A stretch of 31,519 nt of DNA, from positions 1 through 31,519 of IMG/VR virus record IMGVR_UViG_3300033553_000821; one strand, given 5' to 3'. Positions 22,924-30,334 of this stretch are shown in pieces. The position numbers and the translations under genes are program-made. Within the stretch, counting starts at the first letter, position 1; each line of letters opens with the position of its first letter. The stretch is from a virus. The notes under the pieces were generated by a model. That model saw only the letters and a program-made list of their open reading frames with translations. It searched no databases and was not told the origin of the DNA.

Positions 22924-24491
22924 TCCTCCCGCGCCTCCAGTCGCCCGGCGAGATTGGCCAACAGGTCAGCCCTGGCCATGACTTCAGCCAGCGCCTCCGG
23001 ATCGGTGTCGGCAAACAGGTCAATCAACGATTCGCGGAACTGCTCCAGGCTGCTCACTTCGCCAAGCAGCTTTTCCGCCGCCACGATGATGGCCTCGGCC
23101 GGGCCTGCCGACTGCTCTTTTACCCAATCGAACAGAGAAGACTCGACATCGGCAGCTGGCAACGGTTGCTGCCGGTTCTGCGCTTTTTTATTATCCTGCG
23201 GGCCAGACTCTTTTTCGCCGGGCCCGGGGGCGGACGGTGCAGCCTGCTGTGGCGGCTGCAGGATCTCTGCATCTTTGGCCGGATCCGGTAGGCCCAGTTT
23301 GTCTCTGACCACCGACTGCTCCACCCGCAGACCGAGCGGTACCAGTTTTTCCAGGGCGGTGGTCAGAACGGTCAGGTCGTCATTTCTGATGGCCCTTAAG
23401 ACCAGCTCCGGATAGTTCTCCTGGGGACCGAAGTTCAGATCAATGAACGGGCGGACCAGGTCACGGTTCAGGGTCTCGGAGATCTGGGTGGCATCGTCAT
23501 CGCGGATATCAGAGCGCACTTCCGATTGCGCCTCATCGCCGCCGAGCTTGCCGGGTGTGCCCTGGGTGGTTGCGGACTGGCCGAGGATGCCCCGGCTGAC
23601 CTGGACGTCGAGCCAGTCGGCCAGGCGCATGAAGAGCGTATCGCCGCCGGTCGACTTGCCGCCTTCGATGAATTCGATCTGCATCGACTCGGGGATCACC
23701 GCCGCCGCATCGCTGCCCAGGTTGGCCACCGCCATCTTCAGGATGTTGATGTCTTCTTTCAAGGCGCCGCTCTGATATTTACCCAGACGCAGCGGCATGC
23801 CGAAGACCTCGGCAAAGGCCAGCCAGTCTTTCACCGCATAGTTCTTGCACAGGTACGACCAGGCCGCCACCCGAGCAAGACCCCCACGGATCGGCAGGCC
23901 GGTCTTCAGGTGCGGCAGGTGGACGATGAATTTGTATGGAGCAAGCTCCACACCTTCCACCATGTTGGCACCATCCAGCAGGCGGATCTTGCGCCGTGAC
24001 TCGCGGTCAAAGACAAAGAACCGGGGATCCCGCCATTCATACGCGGTTGGCAGCCACTTTGAACCGCGCTGCCACATGATCTCGGATACCGAATAGCCCT
24101 TGCCCAGGGCATCGAGCAGGTCCTTCAAGAGGCCACGGAACCCGGCCCGCTTGATCATGGCCCGGACTTCGTCGGCCAGCTGCACGTCTTTGGCGTCATC
24201 GCTTGCCGCCTCGACCGTCAACGGCAGCGAGGCCACGGCCAAACGCCGTTTGCCGATCTCACAACGATAATGAAGATCACGCTCCTCCATCTCTTCGGCC
24301 AGGGTCAGATAATCGCGGGCATCCCCTGCTGCAGCGCCCTGGAGCAAAGCGGCCAGCCGGTACGGAGTAAGCCCGCCGGTCACCGTCTCGTCCCAGACCG
24401 TGCGCACGCCGGACAAAGTTGGGGCGGCCAGCTCTTCTTTCAGCTGTTGCGGCACAACCTTATTGCCGCGATGATCGTAGAGTGTCACCAT
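22920..24491 (-). CDS. Portal protein (DUF935, Mu gp29 family)
   Basis: 523 residues. YLTLAEEMEERDLHYRCEIGKRRLAVASLPL, DALGKGYSVSEIMW, EWRDPRFFVFD, RGGLARVAAWSYLCKNYAVKDWLAFAEVFGMPLRLGKY and ATTQGTPGKLGGDEAQ are signatures of the DUF935 portal family. The ring of 12 forms the DNA entry vertex. A C-terminal extension rich in Pro, Gln and Lys (about 415-455) precedes a helical end. It overlaps the terminase end by one base and the MuF start by 4. Confidence 0.93.
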   Translation of the reverse strand: MVTLYDHRGNKVVPQQLKEELAAPTLSGVRTVWDETVTGGLTPYRLAALLQGAAAGDARDYLTLAEEMEERDLHYRCEIGKRRLAVASLPLTVEAASDDAKDVQLADEVRAMIKRAGFRGLLKDLLDALGKGYSVSEIMWQRGSKWLPTAYEWRDPRFFVFDRESRRKIRLLDGANMVEGVELAPYKFIVHLPHLKTGLPIRGGLARVAAWSYLCKNYAVKDWLAFAEVFGMPLRLGKYQSGALKEDINILKMAVANLGSDAAAVIPESMQIEFIEGGKSTGGDTLFMRLADWLDVQVSRGILGQSATTQGTPGKLGGDEAQSEVRSDIRDDDATQISETLNRDLVRPFIDLNFGPQENYPELVLRAIRNDDLTVLTTALEKLVPLGLRVEQSVVRDKLGLPDPAKDAEILQPPQQAAPSAPGPGEKESGPQDNKKAQNRQQPLPAADVESSLFDWVKEQSAGPAEAIIVAAEKLLGEVSSLEQFRESLIDLFADTDPEALAEVMARADLLANLAGRLEAREE

Positions 24492-25936
24492 TACATTGCC
24501 CCGCTGATAGCGCCGAACCCGGCGTTCGTTTTGATGGCGCGATAAGAGTCCTGGTCATCTTTTGACTCGCGTTTTGTCACGGACTGATAGTCATACTGTA
24601 CGCCTGGCGTTGATGCGGCATGCAGGCCGAGCGCCAGCGCCCAGAACCTGTCGGCATGGCCACCAGGCCCGCGATCGGCTGCGAAACGGATGTTGCCGGC
24701 AGCGGTCACGGTCTTTTTTATTGCGCGGACATCCGCCCGGATCTCGTCATCTTTCGGGATCCGGATCGACTTATCTTCAAACGCTGCGCGCAACGGAAAT
24801 GCCAGCGCTTCTTTAACGGGACCGGTGAAAGTGACTGCCTCGACCAGGTACGAACCGAATTTCTCCTGGGCTCGTTCGGCCAGCTGCATGCCCAACCCAG
24901 TCGCGTCCAGGCAGGCCCGGCGTAATCCCGGCAATTGTAATAAGGCATAAAGCACCTCTTCCTGTTCGCTGAATTTTTTGTTCTGCAGGGTGACGATCTT
25001 CCTGGTGAACATCATGCCGGAGATCCTTTCCAGCAACCAGAAGACAGTCAGATCGTTGACCCGGCCGACATCCATGCCCAGATAAAGTTCTTTACCCTGG
25101 GTCGGTTCCTCAAGTTCCCACGCCTCTGTGGCCCGGTACTCACAACCGGCGATCAGGTCATAGGATAAAAAGGCGCCGGTATCATCCGCCGGGATGCAAC
25201 AAAACTCCTGGAGGAACTGCTCTTCCGAGGCGCAACCGGCACGAATAAAATCAAAGTAGGCCGCCTCATCCATGGCCTGCCGTTCGTCATCGGGCGGCAG
25301 CGCGGCCTGCAGCTTGTACAAAAACCCCTGGTCAAGCGCATTCTGCAGGGTCACGGTATGCAGGGAAAAACCCTTCGGATTACCCCGATGCTTGACATCC
25401 TCGACCAGCTCGTTGAAATAGTTGTCACTGCCGCGGTGGGTGGAGACCAGCTCCATCTGGCCACCCCAGGTGATACCGGGGTAAGCGATCGAATAGAGCT
25501 TGCGCGGGTCCGGATGCAGGGCGAACTCATCAAGCACGCGGCCGCCGCGCTTACCTGCCTGGGCGTCCGGATTGCTGCTCATCGAGTGGATCCGCTTGCC
25601 GTTGCCGAAGTGTAAAACATAGGCGGATATACCCTTGTCCGGATCAATGACCACCATGCCGAGATCCTTGGCGGCCGCATCGAGCAGGCCGGCAAAGCGT
25701 TTGCAATCCTCAAGGAAGAGCCGGGCCTGGATCTCGTCGCGGGATGACACCCACTGGTCATTACGCGCCTCTTTGGGGGCGGTGCGTTCGACGCAGCCGA
25801 AGGCGGTCGACCAGGACAAACCGATCTGCCGCCCCTTCTCCATGATCTTGAGACGGCTGCGGTCATCGACCCATCGTTGTTGGTAAGGCAGGAAGATCTT
25901 ATGCGGATCCTGCGGTATGATGAGAGCTCTACCCAT
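24491..25936 (-). CDS. Terminase large subunit (Mu gp28 family)
   Basis: 481 residues. The ATPase part is shown by KGRQIGLSWSTAFG (Walker A region, near residue 34) and by GRVLDEFALHPD (Walker B with Glu). Later YLGMDVGRVNDLTVFWLLE begins the nuclease domain, with further acidic residues in the CLDATGLGMQLAE stretch. It drives headful packaging of phage DNA from integrated Mu-type copies. It starts in a TAATG overlap with the small subunit and ends overlapping the portal gene. Length is typical. Confidence 0.93.
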   Translation of the reverse strand: MGRALIIPQDPHKIFLPYQQRWVDDRSRLKIMEKGRQIGLSWSTAFGCVERTAPKEARNDQWVSSRDEIQARLFLEDCKRFAGLLDAAAKDLGMVVIDPDKGISAYVLHFGNGKRIHSMSSNPDAQAGKRGGRVLDEFALHPDPRKLYSIAYPGITWGGQMELVSTHRGSDNYFNELVEDVKHRGNPKGFSLHTVTLQNALDQGFLYKLQAALPPDDERQAMDEAAYFDFIRAGCASEEQFLQEFCCIPADDTGAFLSYDLIAGCEYRATEAWELEEPTQGKELYLGMDVGRVNDLTVFWLLERISGMMFTRKIVTLQNKKFSEQEEVLYALLQLPGLRRACLDATGLGMQLAERAQEKFGSYLVEAVTFTGPVKEALAFPLRAAFEDKSIRIPKDDEIRADVRAIKKTVTAAGNIRFAADRGPGGHADRFWALALGLHAASTPGVQYDYQSVTKRESKDDQDSYRAIKTNAGFGAISGAM

Positions 25937-26538
25937 TACAGTCCAAATTGTTCCCTGATTGATTTGATAGCGGCTTCGTCCAGTTGCCGATCCTGTTTGT
26001 CTTCACCTTCCCCGGCCTTGGCCTGCAGTTTTTCCAGGAGGATAAGAGACTGCTGCAGCTCCTTGATCGTGGCCATGGTGATACCGCCCGGCGCACTCAG
26101 CATGAGGCCGATCTTCCGCTCTATCGCTCCGGCCAGGGCGGCAGGGATATTCTTAGGCATAGCCTCACCCTGCACCCCCGGCGCCGTCTCTTCGGCCTTC
26201 ACGGCCTGCTGGCTGCGCTCCCGCGCCTCCTGGTCGATGGTCCGAGCCGAGCTCACCAAAGCAGAGAAGGCATAAGCCTTCTGCGCATCCTCGGTATTGA
26301 TCACCGACTCGATCAGCTTGGCCTTGGCCAGCATCACCCCGCGCCGCACCGAGGTCTGGGCCTGCCGGTATTCGCGGCGGCGGTCGCTCCAGGTGGGCAC
26401 GCTGTCCAGGCCCCAGCGTTTGAGCTGGGAGATGGAGACGCCGGAGGCCTCGGCCACCTGCTCATAGGTGCGGCCGTCGATGATATAGAGCTCCTCGGCG
26501 CCCTCGCGGACCTCCCATGAATAAGACTCCGGACTCAT
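25936..26538 (-). CDS. Small terminase-like protein (Mu gp27 position)
   Basis: 200 residues. The N-terminus carries a helix-turn-helix (TYEQVAEASGVSISQLKRWG), then a helical, charged domain (RRGVMLAKAKLIESV, DAQKAYAFSALVSSARTID). The plan matches DUF1804/DUF3486-type proteins that act as DNA-recognition subunits of Mu-like terminases. It overlaps the large subunit start and the preceding gene by a few bases. The HTH likely recognises the packaging initiation site near the phage left end. Confidence 0.82.
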   Translation of the reverse strand: MSPESYSWEVREGAEELYIIDGRTYEQVAEASGVSISQLKRWGLDSVPTWSDRRREYRQAQTSVRRGVMLAKAKLIESVINTEDAQKAYAFSALVSSARTIDQEARERSQQAVKAEETAPGVQGEAMPKNIPAALAGAIERKIGLMLSAPGGITMATIKELQQSLILLEKLQAKAGEGEDKQDRQLDEAAIKSIREQFGL

Positions 26539-26789
26539 GCGATCCCCAGGGCCTTCTTCATGGCGGCAATCTCGCCGATCATGCCCAGATAGTCGGCATG
26601 TTTGGCTGCCAGCTCCACGGCCTGGACCGCTGCCTGCTGGGCCTGCAGCTCTTCGATCGGCACGAAGGGCGGCAGCAGCATCCGCACGGCCGAGACATCG
26701 CCGGCGATCGACAGCTCCAGGCGGCGCGCGTCCTGTTCTTTCTCAGCCAGGCGGCCACGGACGGTTAATCGTTCAGTGTCAAAACTCAT
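26535..26789 (-). CDS. Mu gp26-like small protein
   Basis: 84 residues, helical: RLTVRGRLAEKEQDARRLELSIAGD, then a hydrophobic LLPPFVPIEEL and a long helix with many Ala/Gln. It resembles the short gp26-type proteins directly before the terminase in Mu-like prophages, of unknown function. It overlaps both neighbours by 4 bases. It could be a terminase accessory or assembly factor. Confidence 0.72.
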   Translation of the reverse strand: MSFDTERLTVRGRLAEKEQDARRLELSIAGDVSAVRMLLPPFVPIEELQAQQAAVQAVELAAKHADYLGMIGEIAAMKKALGIA

Positions 26790-27190
26790 TGTTTTCTCCC
26801 GTTGCGGTCCGAACTCCAGATGTTGAGCAGTTGATCGAACTTGTTGCCGAGACTGGTCATGCCCTGGGTGTTGAGATAAACCATGCTGGTCATGTCGCCG
26901 GCCGTCTTTTCCCAGTTCTTGACGAGATAGACGTTGTTGTCATATTTGGCCGAGAACTCGGCGTGCTGTCTGTTGGACATCGTGATCATCGCCTCGAAGC
27001 GCTTGTTGTCCTGTTCGTTCTTGGTGCGGATCTCGTCTTTCAGGGCCGCCATCACCCCGACCACCTTGAGCACCGCCACCAGGCCGAGCACAGGCGGCAC
27101 CACGAAGATGCAGAGGATCAACGTGCCCACGCTCCAGCCGTTCAGCGCCGTGAAAAAGGTGGCAATTGCCGTAATTACCGCTGGGTCCAT
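26786..27190 (-). CDS. Single-helix membrane protein with coiled coil (DUF2730 / Mu gp25-like)
   Basis: 134 residues. Hydrophobic residues about 20-50 (VGTLILCIFVVPPVLGLVAVLKVVGVMAAL) form one or two membrane passes. A helical, charged part with NEQDNKRFEAM, and then a C-terminal coiled coil, follow. The layout resembles Mu gp25 / DUF2730 proteins and also inner-membrane spanins. Its neighbours are the lysis cluster upstream and terminase genes downstream, so either role is possible. No lipobox-bearing partner frame was recognised within it. Confidence 0.68.
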   Translation of the reverse strand: MDPAVITAIATFFTALNGWSVGTLILCIFVVPPVLGLVAVLKVVGVMAALKDEIRTKNEQDNKRFEAMITMSNRQHAEFSAKYDNNVYLVKNWEKTAGDMTSMVYLNTQGMTSLGNKFDQLLNIWSSDRNGRKQ

Positions 27191-27414
27191 TAAGGTCTCC
27201 TCTGATTCTGTTGTTCAAGTTGTTCGGCGCAGCCGATACAGTGCTGGACCCCGAGGCCAGGAATATTCCGCCTGGCCTCGGGGATCTCTTCGCCGCATTC
27301 CAGGCAATGGGTGCGGGCCGTGCCCTGTTGCCGCAGGCGGGCTTGATGTTGCGCCAGGGCCTGCTGCCGATAGTGAGCGTCCAGCTCCTGGGCGCGGTCA
27401 AACTGATCGGCCAT
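27190..27414 (-). CDS. TraR/DksA-type C4 zinc-finger protein
   Basis: 74 residues. A basic helical N-terminal arm with many Gln and Arg leads to a C4 finger: HCLECGEEIPEARRN, then HCIGCAEQLE. Cysteines are at 37, 40, 58 and 61, the pattern of phage TraR/DksA proteins. These bind the secondary channel of RNA polymerase and can mimic DksA with ppGpp. It lies in the lysis block, one base from the next gene (start/stop overlap). It may modulate host transcription late in infection. Confidence 0.87.
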   Translation of the reverse strand: MADQFDRAQELDAHYRQQALAQHQARLRQQGTARTHCLECGEEIPEARRNIPGLGVQHCIGCAEQLEQQNQRRP

Positions 27415-27573
27415 TTATAGCTTCCAGGACCACAGCAGACGACCAGCAAGACCAGCCAGGGCCAGAGCTACGGCCAGCGTCCCGCTTTCCCGATAGCCGT
27501 GAGCCAACAAGAAAATACTCACCGCACCCAGCCCGGCTATACCTGCGGCTGCCAGCCATGTTTTCCTGGTCAT
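27415..27573 (-). CDS. Small two-helix membrane protein, candidate holin
   Basis: 52 residues when started at ATG 27573 (MTRKTWLAAAGIAGLGAVS...). This start overlaps the stop of the transglycosylase as ATGA and has GGGAG upstream; the longer open frame to 27693 lies within the transglycosylase gene and is not favoured. Two hydrophobic segments (about 6-24 and 29-47) are joined by a short charged turn (HGYRESG). Position beside the cell-wall enzyme suggests a holin, though 52 residues is small even for that group. Confidence 0.6.
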   Translation of the reverse strand: MTRKTWLAAAGIAGLGAVSIFLLAHGYRESGTLAVALALAGLAGRLLWSWKL

Positions 27574-28088
27574 TTGCTGCTCCCTGTGGCGGCGAGCCGA
27601 CCGAACAGGCGCTCCACCCGCTGGACATAGGTGATGGTTTCGGTGGCGTGGCGGCCGGTAACCTCCGGCAGACAGGCCGCGATCGAGGCCCATTGATCGG
27701 CAGGCAGACCTTTGCGGACGGCCAGCCTTTGCGCCTTGACGATATGGCCACTGCCCGCATTGTAACTGCCCAGCATGTAACGGACCCGCTCCCGGCCCGC
27801 CTCTTCCCGCCAGATATCGAAACAGTGCCGGTCATAGGCGATCCCTAAGCGGATATTGATATGCGGCAGCAGGATAGTGCCGTCCTCGCCGGGATGTTTG
27901 GCGGCCATCTCGGCGGCGGTACCAGGCATCAGCTGCATGACGCCCAGGGCGCCGGCCGGGGAGCCCGCCTCCGGATTCAACGAGGACTCGGCCACAGCCT
28001 GGGCCTTGAACCACAGCCAGTGCAGGCGGTCGCCGAAAAACTCCTGGGCGCCGCGCTGGAAGTATCGATCGTAACAGTTGGAATACAT
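27570..28088 (-). CDS. Lytic transglycosylase, endolysin of the prophage
   Basis: 172 residues with the SLT/goose-lysozyme-like fold: FKAQAVAESSLNPEAGSPAGALGVMQLMPGTA, where E34 is the catalytic acid, then RYMLGSYNAGSGHIVKAQ and ETITYVQRVERL. It cleaves the glycan strands of peptidoglycan without hydrolysis. No signal peptide is seen, so export would depend on a holin, consistent with the small membrane gene that follows it. GAGGT precedes the ATG at 28088. It is the first minus-strand gene downstream of the antisense moron. Confidence 0.88.
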   Translation of the reverse strand: MYSNCYDRYFQRGAQEFFGDRLHWLWFKAQAVAESSLNPEAGSPAGALGVMQLMPGTAAEMAAKHPGEDGTILLPHINIRLGIAYDRHCFDIWREEAGRERVRYMLGSYNAGSGHIVKAQRLAVRKGLPADQWASIAACLPEVTGRHATETITYVQRVERLFGRLAATGSSK

Positions 28089-28183
28089 AGGCCTACCTCT
28101 TGCTTGTTATCCTGTGGAGCTGAATCCAAGGCAACCGGAGCGGGCCGCGTATGGACCGCCCCGGCTGTCAATCGGAGATCAGA

Positions 28184-28312
28184 ATGTCAAAGGTAGATAT
28201 AGGAGATTTGTGGAAGAGGGGTAAGACTGAGTTGTTTCAGGTGTTTTATTGCGGAGTGCTTCAGGGATGGGTGACGGTGAGGAGAAAAAAGGGGAGACAG
28301 CGTTGTACTTGA
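28184..28312 (+). CDS. Possible 42-residue plus-strand protein upstream of the moron
   Basis: ATG 28184 stands six bases after GGAG. The frame (MSKVDIGDLWKRGKTELFQ...) runs 42 codons to TGA at 28310-28312, which overlaps the -35 of the moron promoter. The product is small and basic, ending in RRKKGRQRCT. No family is recognised. It lies in a region without a minus-strand gene. It could be a real leader gene of the moron cassette, or chance. Confidence 0.3.
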   Translation: MSKVDIGDLWKRGKTELFQVFYCGVLQGWVTVRRKKGRQRCT

Positions 28313-28338
28313 CGTCATCTTTATGACGAGTGTATAAC
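28309..28338 (+). promoter_or_regulatory. Sigma-70-type promoter with inverted repeat in the spacer (moron promoter)
   Basis: TTGACG (28309-28314) and TATAAC (28333-28338) are separated by 18 bases. CGTCAT (28313-28318) and ATGACG (28323-28328) form a perfect inverted repeat around CTTT inside the spacer, a likely operator. The transcript would run into the plus-strand gene at 28408, opposite to the phage operon. Confidence 0.65.
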
Positions 28339-28407
28339 CTAAACATCTAACAACAACAAGCGTTGGAAAAACACTTATTAATCTTTGACCGGATGAGGGG
28401 TTAGCTC

Positions 28408-28824
28408 ATGAATAAACGTCCACCAAATTCTTCTCAACAACAGCAACCGTCATTAATTATTTTGGTGGGTGGTGGCTTCTTAATTTTTTGCGTATTGTTT
28501 GCCGTCTACGCGGAATTAACGGGAATGAGCAAGAGCCCTTCCCCAGATGCGGCCGGCAACTTAACCACTATGGCCTTCGTCCAGTGTCAGGATATCGTAA
28601 AAGGTGAACTTGTTTCACCTAGCACGGCCGACTTTCCATTTATGGACTTTTCTGCCAATGCCGCCCCAGACAACCTCTATATCATCAAATCCTACGTCGA
28701 CTCCCAGAATGGTTTTGGCGCGACCATCCGAACACGATGGCGCTGTAAGGCGAGATATATCGGCGGAGATAAAGCCGATCCGCGCAGCTGGAAGCTGGTT
28801 GACCTGCAGATGTACAAACGCTAA
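28408..28824 (+). CDS. Membrane-anchored moron protein of unknown function
   Basis: 138 residues on the plus strand, against the phage operon. A polar, Gln-rich N-terminus is followed by one membrane helix (about 16-38, LIILVGGGFLIFCVLFAVYA). The outer domain has CQDIVKGELVSPSTADFPF and later YVDSQNGFGATIRTRWRC with WKLVDLQMY; the pair of Cys may bond. A domain with the same pattern (C..VK..L.SPSTADFP...VD.QN.FG....W.C) recurs in small envelope proteins of phages and bacteria, without an assigned activity. It has its own promoter and terminator and is more AT-rich than its neighbours, which marks it as a moron expressed in the lysogen. Superinfection exclusion is a reasonable guess. Confidence 0.85.
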   Translation: MNKRPPNSSQQQQPSLIILVGGGFLIFCVLFAVYAELTGMSKSPSPDAAGNLTTMAFVQCQDIVKGELVSPSTADFPFMDFSANAAPDNLYIIKSYVDSQNGFGATIRTRWRCKARYIGGDKADPRSWKLVDLQMYKR

Positions 28825-28847
28825 CGTGGAGATGAATCTGAATGGCG

Positions 28848-28886
28848 ATAAGGGGAGTGCAAATAGCCACCCCCTTATTTTTTTTT
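28848..28886 (+). terminator. Rho-independent terminator of the moron
   Basis: ATAAGGGG (28848-28855) pairs perfectly with CCCCTTAT (28871-28878), extended by an inner GTG/CAC with one bulged A. An uninterrupted T-run reaches 28886. It closes the plus-strand moron. On the minus strand there is no U-run after the stem, so phage late transcription should pass. Confidence 0.9.
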
Positions 28887-28907
28887 GTGAATCCATTCAT
28901 TGTTATT

Positions 28908-29075
28908 TCAGCCAACCGCCCGGCGCAACTGCACCAGCAAACCGTAGCCCACCAGCGCCAGGCACAGGCCGACGCTAACCAGGCCTTGCATGAACACGCA
29001 GAAAATCATGCCACCCCCCATGCTCACCCAGGGGAACAACCGATACATCGGCTCAGGTATCCACACTGCTCGCAT
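28908..29075 (-). CDS. Small conserved membrane protein (MRAVWIPEP type)
   Basis: 55 residues starting at ATG 29075, five bases after a perfect AAGGAGG. The sequence starts MRAVWIPEPMYRLFPWV and has one long hydrophobic stretch of about 35 residues (GGGMIFCVFMQGLVSVGLCLALVGYGLL), perhaps two short passes, before a basic end. Short proteins that begin with R..WIPEP.Y and carry membrane helices occur in the same place, right after Mor, in related transposable siphophages. Function is unknown; a holin or antiholin role is possible given the lysis genes downstream. Confidence 0.75.
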   Translation of the reverse strand: MRAVWIPEPMYRLFPWVSMGGGMIFCVFMQGLVSVGLCLALVGYGLLVQLRRAVG

Positions 29076-29085
29076 AAGTTCCTCC

Positions 29086-29412
29086 TTAAAAAAGCTTCAA
29101 CTGTTTATCCTGGCCGGGCTCCTGGCCGAGGATGTTATAGGCATGCCGTTCGCTGATGCCGTACTTCCTGGCCAGATCGACCACCGACACGCCCCCCTGG
29201 TCGTAGTCCGCCCGCATCTGCCGATCGCGCCAGACCACGAGCCAGCGGCGATGGCCGTACAGTCTGGCCGGGGTGCCGTCGAACAGCTCGGAGATTTCCA
29301 GCGCCTGCCTGACCCCGACCTTTTCGGCGAGCATCCGCAGATCGCCGCTCAGTTCATGCACCTCCGGCAGGGCCTCTTCCGGTAATTTATCAATGGTATA
29401 AGCGCTCATCAT
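29086..29412 (-). CDS. mor: Mor-type middle/late transcription activator
   Basis: About 108 residues from ATG 29412 (an adjacent ATG at 29409 is also possible); the stop of gemA overlaps as ATGA and GGGAG lies upstream. The family pattern is clear: LPEVHELSGDLRMLAEKVG, then ALEISELFDGTPARLYGHRRW, and a C-terminal helix-turn-helix (VSVVDLARKYGISERHAYNIL). In Mu, Mor turns on the middle promoter, and its relative C turns on late promoters. No second copy is seen here, so this one protein may activate all late genes. Confidence 0.9.
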   Translation of the reverse strand: MMSAYTIDKLPEEALPEVHELSGDLRMLAEKVGVRQALEISELFDGTPARLYGHRRWLVVWRDRQMRADYDQGGVSVVDLARKYGISERHAYNILGQEPGQDKQLKLF

Positions 29413-29849
29413 TCCACTCCCGCGCTTACCTGCCGCTTGTTCAGATCGGTGATCAGTACATGCAGATCCCGCTGATCGGTCAGCCACTCAAACCGCTCCA
29501 CCCCGAACTGCCGCTTGCAGCGCTTGTGCAGCTTGTCCATGCCGTAGCCCAGGGAGTTCCACATGGCCAGGACCTTGCGCTGCTGGGCCGCGGTCGGGCC
29601 GGGCTGGATCTCGATAAAGTTGCCGTCCCGCCGCTTCGCCCTGGGCGCGCCGGCCGGGGCCTTCTTCGGCTTCCAGCCTTTGCTGCGGAAATGCTCCAGG
29701 AGCTGATCAGCCTGCCGAATGGTGAGCCCCTTGGCGCTCTGGACGCCCTTAAAGTTGAGGGCCAGGATATCGCGGTAGATATCGTCGGTCAGCTGCAAAT
29801 CTTTCTTGGCAATATGGATCTTGGCCAGCTGGGCCATGGTTGGCGGCAT
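29409..29849 (-). CDS. gemA: GemA-like regulator (DUF1018)
   Basis: 146 residues from ATG 29849, which overlaps the stop of the ASCH-like gene (ATGA) and follows GAGGTG. The frame extends upstream to 29873 but that start lacks a site. The family features are MAQLAKIHIAKKDLQLTDDIYRDIL, the SAKGLTIRQADQLLEHFRSKGW segment and VLAMWNSLGYGMDKLHKRCKRQFG. GemA of Mu alters host gene expression and DNA supercoiling. It directly precedes mor, as in Mu. Confidence 0.92.
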   Translation of the reverse strand: MPPTMAQLAKIHIAKKDLQLTDDIYRDILALNFKGVQSAKGLTIRQADQLLEHFRSKGWKPKKAPAGAPRAKRRDGNFIEIQPGPTAAQQRKVLAMWNSLGYGMDKLHKRCKRQFGVERFEWLTDQRDLHVLITDLNKRQVSAGVE

Positions 29850-30334
29850 CAGGACACCTCGACTTTCTTGCATAATTCATCCGTCCAAGACAGCCCGCCC
29901 CCGCACAGCTGTGCGGTGCAGGCTGGACACAGGCTCTCTTGAAGCGAGACCAAGACCCCGCAGCCACCACAGCGCCAGGGCATATAGATAGACTTTTCCA
30001 TTTTTTTAACATCATTTGAAATCCGGTAGTTTTCGAACCTGATTATTCTTCCAATATTTATCTGAATGATAAGGCCCTCTAGCTCTTCTCCATTAGCGCA
30101 GCGGCAATAGTTCGCACCTTTGCCGATTGCAAAGAGAAATTCAGTGACCACCAAGGGCCGGTGATGACCGTAACCATTGCGAAAATGGATCTCGTCAAAC
30201 TGCTTTGGTGTTCCATTTTCATTAAAGAGCCGCTTTCGCCAACGAGGAGTGTCTTGCCGATATTCAACAACCTTGAATCCTGTCGCGATCAGATCAAACC
30301 ATTTGCGGTAGAGAGTGAGATGTAATATTGGCAT
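29849..30334 (-). CDS. ASCH-like domain protein with C-terminal zinc ribbon
   Basis: 161 residues. The N-terminus MPILHLTLYRKWFDLIATGFKVVEYR, then FDEIHFRNGYGHHRPLVV, fits the ASCH/PUA-like fold of small phage proteins, thought to bind RNA or modified nucleobases. The usual end of such proteins is the QINIGR strand near residue 95. Here a further 65 residues carry CGGC (122-125) and CPAC (136-139), a zinc ribbon. No ribosome-binding site precedes the internal Met112, so this looks like one fused protein. The gene is visibly more AT-rich than its neighbours, suggesting recent acquisition. It overlaps the genes on both sides by single or few bases. Confidence 0.72.
   Translation of the reverse strand: MPILHLTLYRKWFDLIATGFKVVEYRQDTPRWRKRLFNENGTPKQFDEIHFRNGYGHHRPLVVTEFLFAIGKGANYCRCANGEELEGLIIQINIGRIIRFENYRISNDVKKMEKSIYMPWRCGGCGVLVSLQESLCPACTAQLCGGGLSWTDELCKKVEVS

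Noticed and set aside
28089-28183. A sigma-70 promoter for the lysis and late genes from two TTGACA-like hexamers on the minus strand
   Set aside because: Neither hexamer has a recognisable -10 at suitable distance; a Mor-dependent late promoter probably lies here but cannot be placed.
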